Source: Clostridium porci (GTDB lineage Bacteria > Bacillota > Clostridia > Lachnospirales > Lachnospiraceae). From it: a stretch of DNA of 64,000 nucleotides. The stretch is from positions 186,001-250,000 of the forward strand of contig NZ_VUMD01000002.1 of NCBI RefSeq assembly GCF_009696375.1. Reading direction: 5' to 3'. The position numbers and the translations under genes are program-made. This document shows positions 61,803 to 64,000 of this stretch, piece by piece. How positions within the stretch are numbered: the stretch's first letter is position 1; the number at the start of each line of letters is the position of its first letter. The notes below the pieces were generated by a model, which was given only the letters and a program-made list of their open reading frames with translations, did not search any database and had not been told where the DNA came from.

Positions 61803-62639
61803 ATGAAGCATATTTTTTTGAATTTAAAACGGTTTGATATTCCAAAGGAATACGGAGGAGTCAACAGCATTGCTCCGATTTGGGAATGGGGAAGCTATAT
61901 CGTTTCCAGCATTCAGGAGCGGCTGAAAAAGTACGAGAAGGATAGCGTGGAATTTGCCGTATATTTCCCGGAGGCCCATTTGATTCCGGCTGTCCAGGCC
62001 CTTTGTGAGAACAGTCCGGTAAAGGTTGGCTGTCAGAGCGTTTATCGGGATGATACGGCGGTGGACGGTGGCTTCGGAGCGTTTACTGCCAACCGGACGG
62101 CTAATGGAGCAAGGGCCATCGGCTGCACGACCACCATGATCGGCCACTGTGAGGAGCGTAAGGACAAGGCGGGAATCCTGGCCGAGGCTGGAGTGACGGA
62201 TAGGAAGGCAGTAAACCGTATTCTGAATCAGGAGATAAAAAGGGCTGTTTCTGCTGGGCTTTCTGTGCTATACTGTATTGGAGAGTCCTCCCAGGAGCAG
62301 GAAAGATGGAAAGAGGTTCTAAAGGAGCAGATCGATGTTGGCCTGGAAGGTGTGGATAAGAGCAGGATCGTAATTGCCTATGAACCTATCTGGGCCATTG
62401 GGCCGGGCAAGATTCCGCCGGATAAGGATTATATTACGATGATTGGCTCCTATATCAAGGAAATTACAGAGGGCTGTGATGTAGTATATGGGGGCGGCTT
62501 AAAGGTGGATAACGCCAGGATGCTGGCCGGCGTGCCGGTGATGGATGGAGGGCTCATAGCTTTGACCAGGTTTCAGGGCGAGATTGGCTTTTATCCGGAA
62601 GAATATCTGGAAATCATCAAGACCTATATGGGTTATTAA
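61803..62639 (+). CDS. Triosephosphate-isomerase-like paralog
   Basis: The 278-residue TIM barrel keeps the catalytic Lys (LNLKRFD), His (IGHCEERK) and Glu ([12 protein letters not shown]), but the phosphate loop YGGSV is replaced by YGGGLKVDNA, and the N-terminus has extra residues (IPKEYGGVNSIAPIWEWG). Such paralogs in other bacteria isomerise four-carbon sugar phosphates such as L-erythrulose-1-P. The start at 61803 is preceded by GGAGAGGAGAAGG. It lies 25 bases after the PFK-like stop and 12 bases before the LarA-like gene. The canonical tpiA is at 35877. Confidence 0.87.
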   Translation: MKHIFLNLKRFDIPKEYGGVNSIAPIWEWGSYIVSSIQERLKKYEKDSVEFAVYFPEAHLIPAVQALCENSPVKVGCQSVYRDDTAVDGGFGAFTANRTANGARAIGCTTTMIGHCEERKDKAGILAEAGVTDRKAVNRILNQEIKRAVSAGLSVLYCIGESSQEQERWKEVLKEQIDVGLEGVDKSRIVIAYEPIWAIGPGKIPPDKDYITMIGSYIKEITEGCDVVYGGGLKVDNARMLAGVPVMDGGLIALTRFQGEIGFYPEEYLEIIKTYMGY

Positions 62640-62651
62640 AGGAGGGCAATT

Positions 62652-64000
62652 ATGAAGTTATCATTTGAATACGGCGCTGGCTTAATGACAGCGGAGCTTC
62701 CGGATACGACAGATGTATTTATCCCAGGCGAAACAGTGGCGGATCCACCCTGTATTCCTGAGGATAAGCTGGTGGAGGAGACGCTCAAGTCCATCCGCAA
62801 TCCTATGGGTATGGAGCCTCTTTCCAAGCTGGCACACAAGGGTTCCAAGATTACCATCATCTTCCCGGACCGGGTAAAGGGCGGAGAGCAGCCTACCTCT
62901 CACAGGAAGATTGCCATTAAGCTCATCCTTCAGGAGCTGTACGAGGCAGGCGTTGACAAAAAGGATATCCTGCTCATCTGCTCCAACGGGCTTCACAGAA
63001 AAAATACGGAGCAGGAAATCCATAATGTGCTGGGTGATGAACTGTTTCACGCCTTTTGGCATACGCACCAGATCATCAACCATGACAGTGAGGACTATGA
63101 GCATCTTGTGGATTTGGGAACAACCGGCAGGGGCGATCCTGTCCTGATGAACAAATATGTTTATGACAGCGATGTCGCCATCCTGATCGGCCATACCCAG
63201 GGGAACCCCTACGGCGGCTATTCAGGAGGCTATAAGCATTGTTCCACAGGCATCACCCACTGGCGTTCCATCGCCTCCCACCACGTTCCTGAGGTCATGC
63301 ACCGGAACGATTTTACTCCGGTCAGCGGTACGTCGCTTATGAGAACAAAGTTTGATGAGATTGGCCAGCATATGGAGAAGTGCATGGGCAAGAAGTTTTT
63401 TTGCTGTGACGCGGTGCTGGACACCCGATCCCGGCAGATCGAAATTAACAGCGGATATGCAAAGGTAATGCAGCCTCATTCCTGGAAAGCGGCTGATAAG
63501 AGGACCTATGTTCCTTGGGCTGAGAAAAAGTATGACGTAATGATCTTTGGCGCACCGCAGTTCTTCCATTACGGAGAAGGAATGGGAACGAACCCGATTA
63601 TGCTGATGCAGGCGATTTCCGCACAGGTTATCAGACATAAGCGAATTATGAGCGATCATTGCGTGATCATCTGCTCATCCATCTGTAACGGCTATTTCCA
63701 TGATGAGCTGTGGCCATATACCAGAGAGATGTATGAGATGTTCCAGCATGACTACATGAATACGCTGCCAGATATGAACCGCTATGGCGAGTATTTCGCG
63801 ACCAATGAGGAATACATCAGAAAATACCGTTACTGCAACGCTTTCCATCCCTTCCATGGCTTCTCCATGATCAGCTGCGGACATATAGCGGAGATGAATA
63901 CATCCGCCATTTATATCTGCGGGGCTCAGGAGCCGGGCTACGCAAGAGGTATGGGCTTAAAGACGAGGGCCACCATTGAGGAGGCCTTGGAGGATGCGAA
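62652..64000 (+). CDS. LarA-family (DUF2088) racemase, cut by window edge
   Basis: About 449 residues are visible and the frame is still open at the edge. The motifs of nickel-pincer lactate racemase LarA are present: PDRVKGGEQPTSH, LICSNGLHRKNTEQE, and GNPYGGYSGGYKHCSTGI with the conserved Lys. LarA homologs swap the stereocentre of 2-hydroxy acids (lactate, malate, gluconate and others). Its place after the PFK- and TIM-like genes, with GGAGGG before the start, implies action on a sugar acid rather than on lactate (inference). No larBCE cofactor genes are in the window. Confidence 0.87.
   Translation, partial: MKLSFEYGAGLMTAELPDTTDVFIPGETVADPPCIPEDKLVEETLKSIRNPMGMEPLSKLAHKGSKITIIFPDRVKGGEQPTSHRKIAIKLILQELYEAGVDKKDILLICSNGLHRKNTEQEIHNVLGDELFHAFWHTHQIINHDSEDYEHLVDLGTTGRGDPVLMNKYVYDSDVAILIGHTQGNPYGGYSGGYKHCSTGITHWRSIASHHVPEVMHRNDFTPVSGTSLMRTKFDEIGQHMEKCMGKKFFCCDAVLDTRSRQIEINSGYAKVMQPHSWKAADKRTYVPWAEKKYDVMIFGAPQFFHYGEGMGTNPIMLMQAISAQVIRHKRIMSDHCVIICSSICNGYFHDELWPYTREMYEMFQHDYMNTLPDMNRYGEYFATNEEYIRKYRYCNAFHPFHGFSMISCGHIAEMNTSAIYICGAQEPGYARGMGLKTRATIEEALEDA

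Overview
The window looks like a chromosomal segment from a gut-type, spore-forming Lachnospiraceae (Clostridium cluster XIVa) bacterium. This is inferred from gene content: a SpoVB-like flippase, a SigV/RsiV pair, a gap-pgk-tpiA-gpmI glycolytic run, a THF riboswitch on folT, a TPP riboswitch on a thiXYZ-type operon, YesMN-type regulators and mostly GGAGG-type ribosome binding sites. The species cannot be named from the sequence. I saw no rRNA genes and no CRISPR array.

Layout. (1) 1-9830 is accessory DNA, visibly more AT-rich over much of its length. It holds the C-terminal part of an SF2 helicase, an XRE regulator overlapping a large serine recombinase, then a compact integrated mobilizable element: tyrosine integrase, MobV relaxase, small regulators and a HUH + SF3-helicase (CRESS-type) Rep. 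That element is bracketed by copies of TTGGGAACAA, and just beyond its right end lies a tRNA 3'-end fragment (T arm plus acceptor strand). (2) 10155-13594 is a YesM/YesN two-component system, followed by an HPr-like protein without the phosphorylation histidine. (3) 14360-17491 is a TPP-riboswitch-controlled thiamin-precursor ABC transporter. (4) 17515-23875 holds a PTS_EIIC_2 membrane protein, a PAP2 phosphatase, a YcxB-like protein, folT under a THF riboswitch, a MATE exporter and a SpoVB-like flippase. (5) 24083-29252 is nifS-nifU-mnmA-amidase, a secreted DUF6612-like protein and a tRNA-Ser. (6) 29601-33105 is sigV-rsiV, a cell-wall amidase and a PHP phosphatase. (7) 33339-38241 is the glycolytic cluster. 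(8) 38338-42763 is a sulfur cluster: candidate structured RNA, a Cys/Met PLP enzyme, a rhodanese-TtcA fusion, an Rrf2 regulator with a palindromic operator, and cysK. (9) 43056-50821 is an ABC exporter, a DegV protein, a sensor kinase overlapping a GerMN lipoprotein gene, and comEC. (10) 50902-53382 is a decay zone: a frameshifted small gene, a tyrosine phosphatase, an integrase relic with internal stops and a degenerate Fic gene. (11) 53383-58217 is a PTS operon on the minus strand (BglG-type activator, IIA, IIB, ascorbate-type IIC, SIS-domain protein). (12) 58218-59216 is non-coding and contains a broken malic-enzyme relic. (13) 59217-64000 is a divergent LacI regulator with twin palindromic operators facing a PFK-like / TIM-like / LarA-like gene set that runs off the right edge.

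Functional themes are sulfur handling (nifS/nifU/mnmA; PLP lyase, rhodanese-TtcA, Rrf2, CysK), envelope maintenance (SigV/RsiV, two amidases, PAP2, SpoVB-like flippase), vitamin uptake by riboswitch (TPP, THF) and sugar uptake. The most promising less-charted items are the LacI-PFK-TIM-LarA cluster (a possible sugar-acid or tetrose-type pathway), the CRESS-Rep mobilizable element with its repeat-bracketed ends, and the kinase/GerMN lipoprotein pair that resembles actinobacterial MtrB-LpqB in layout.
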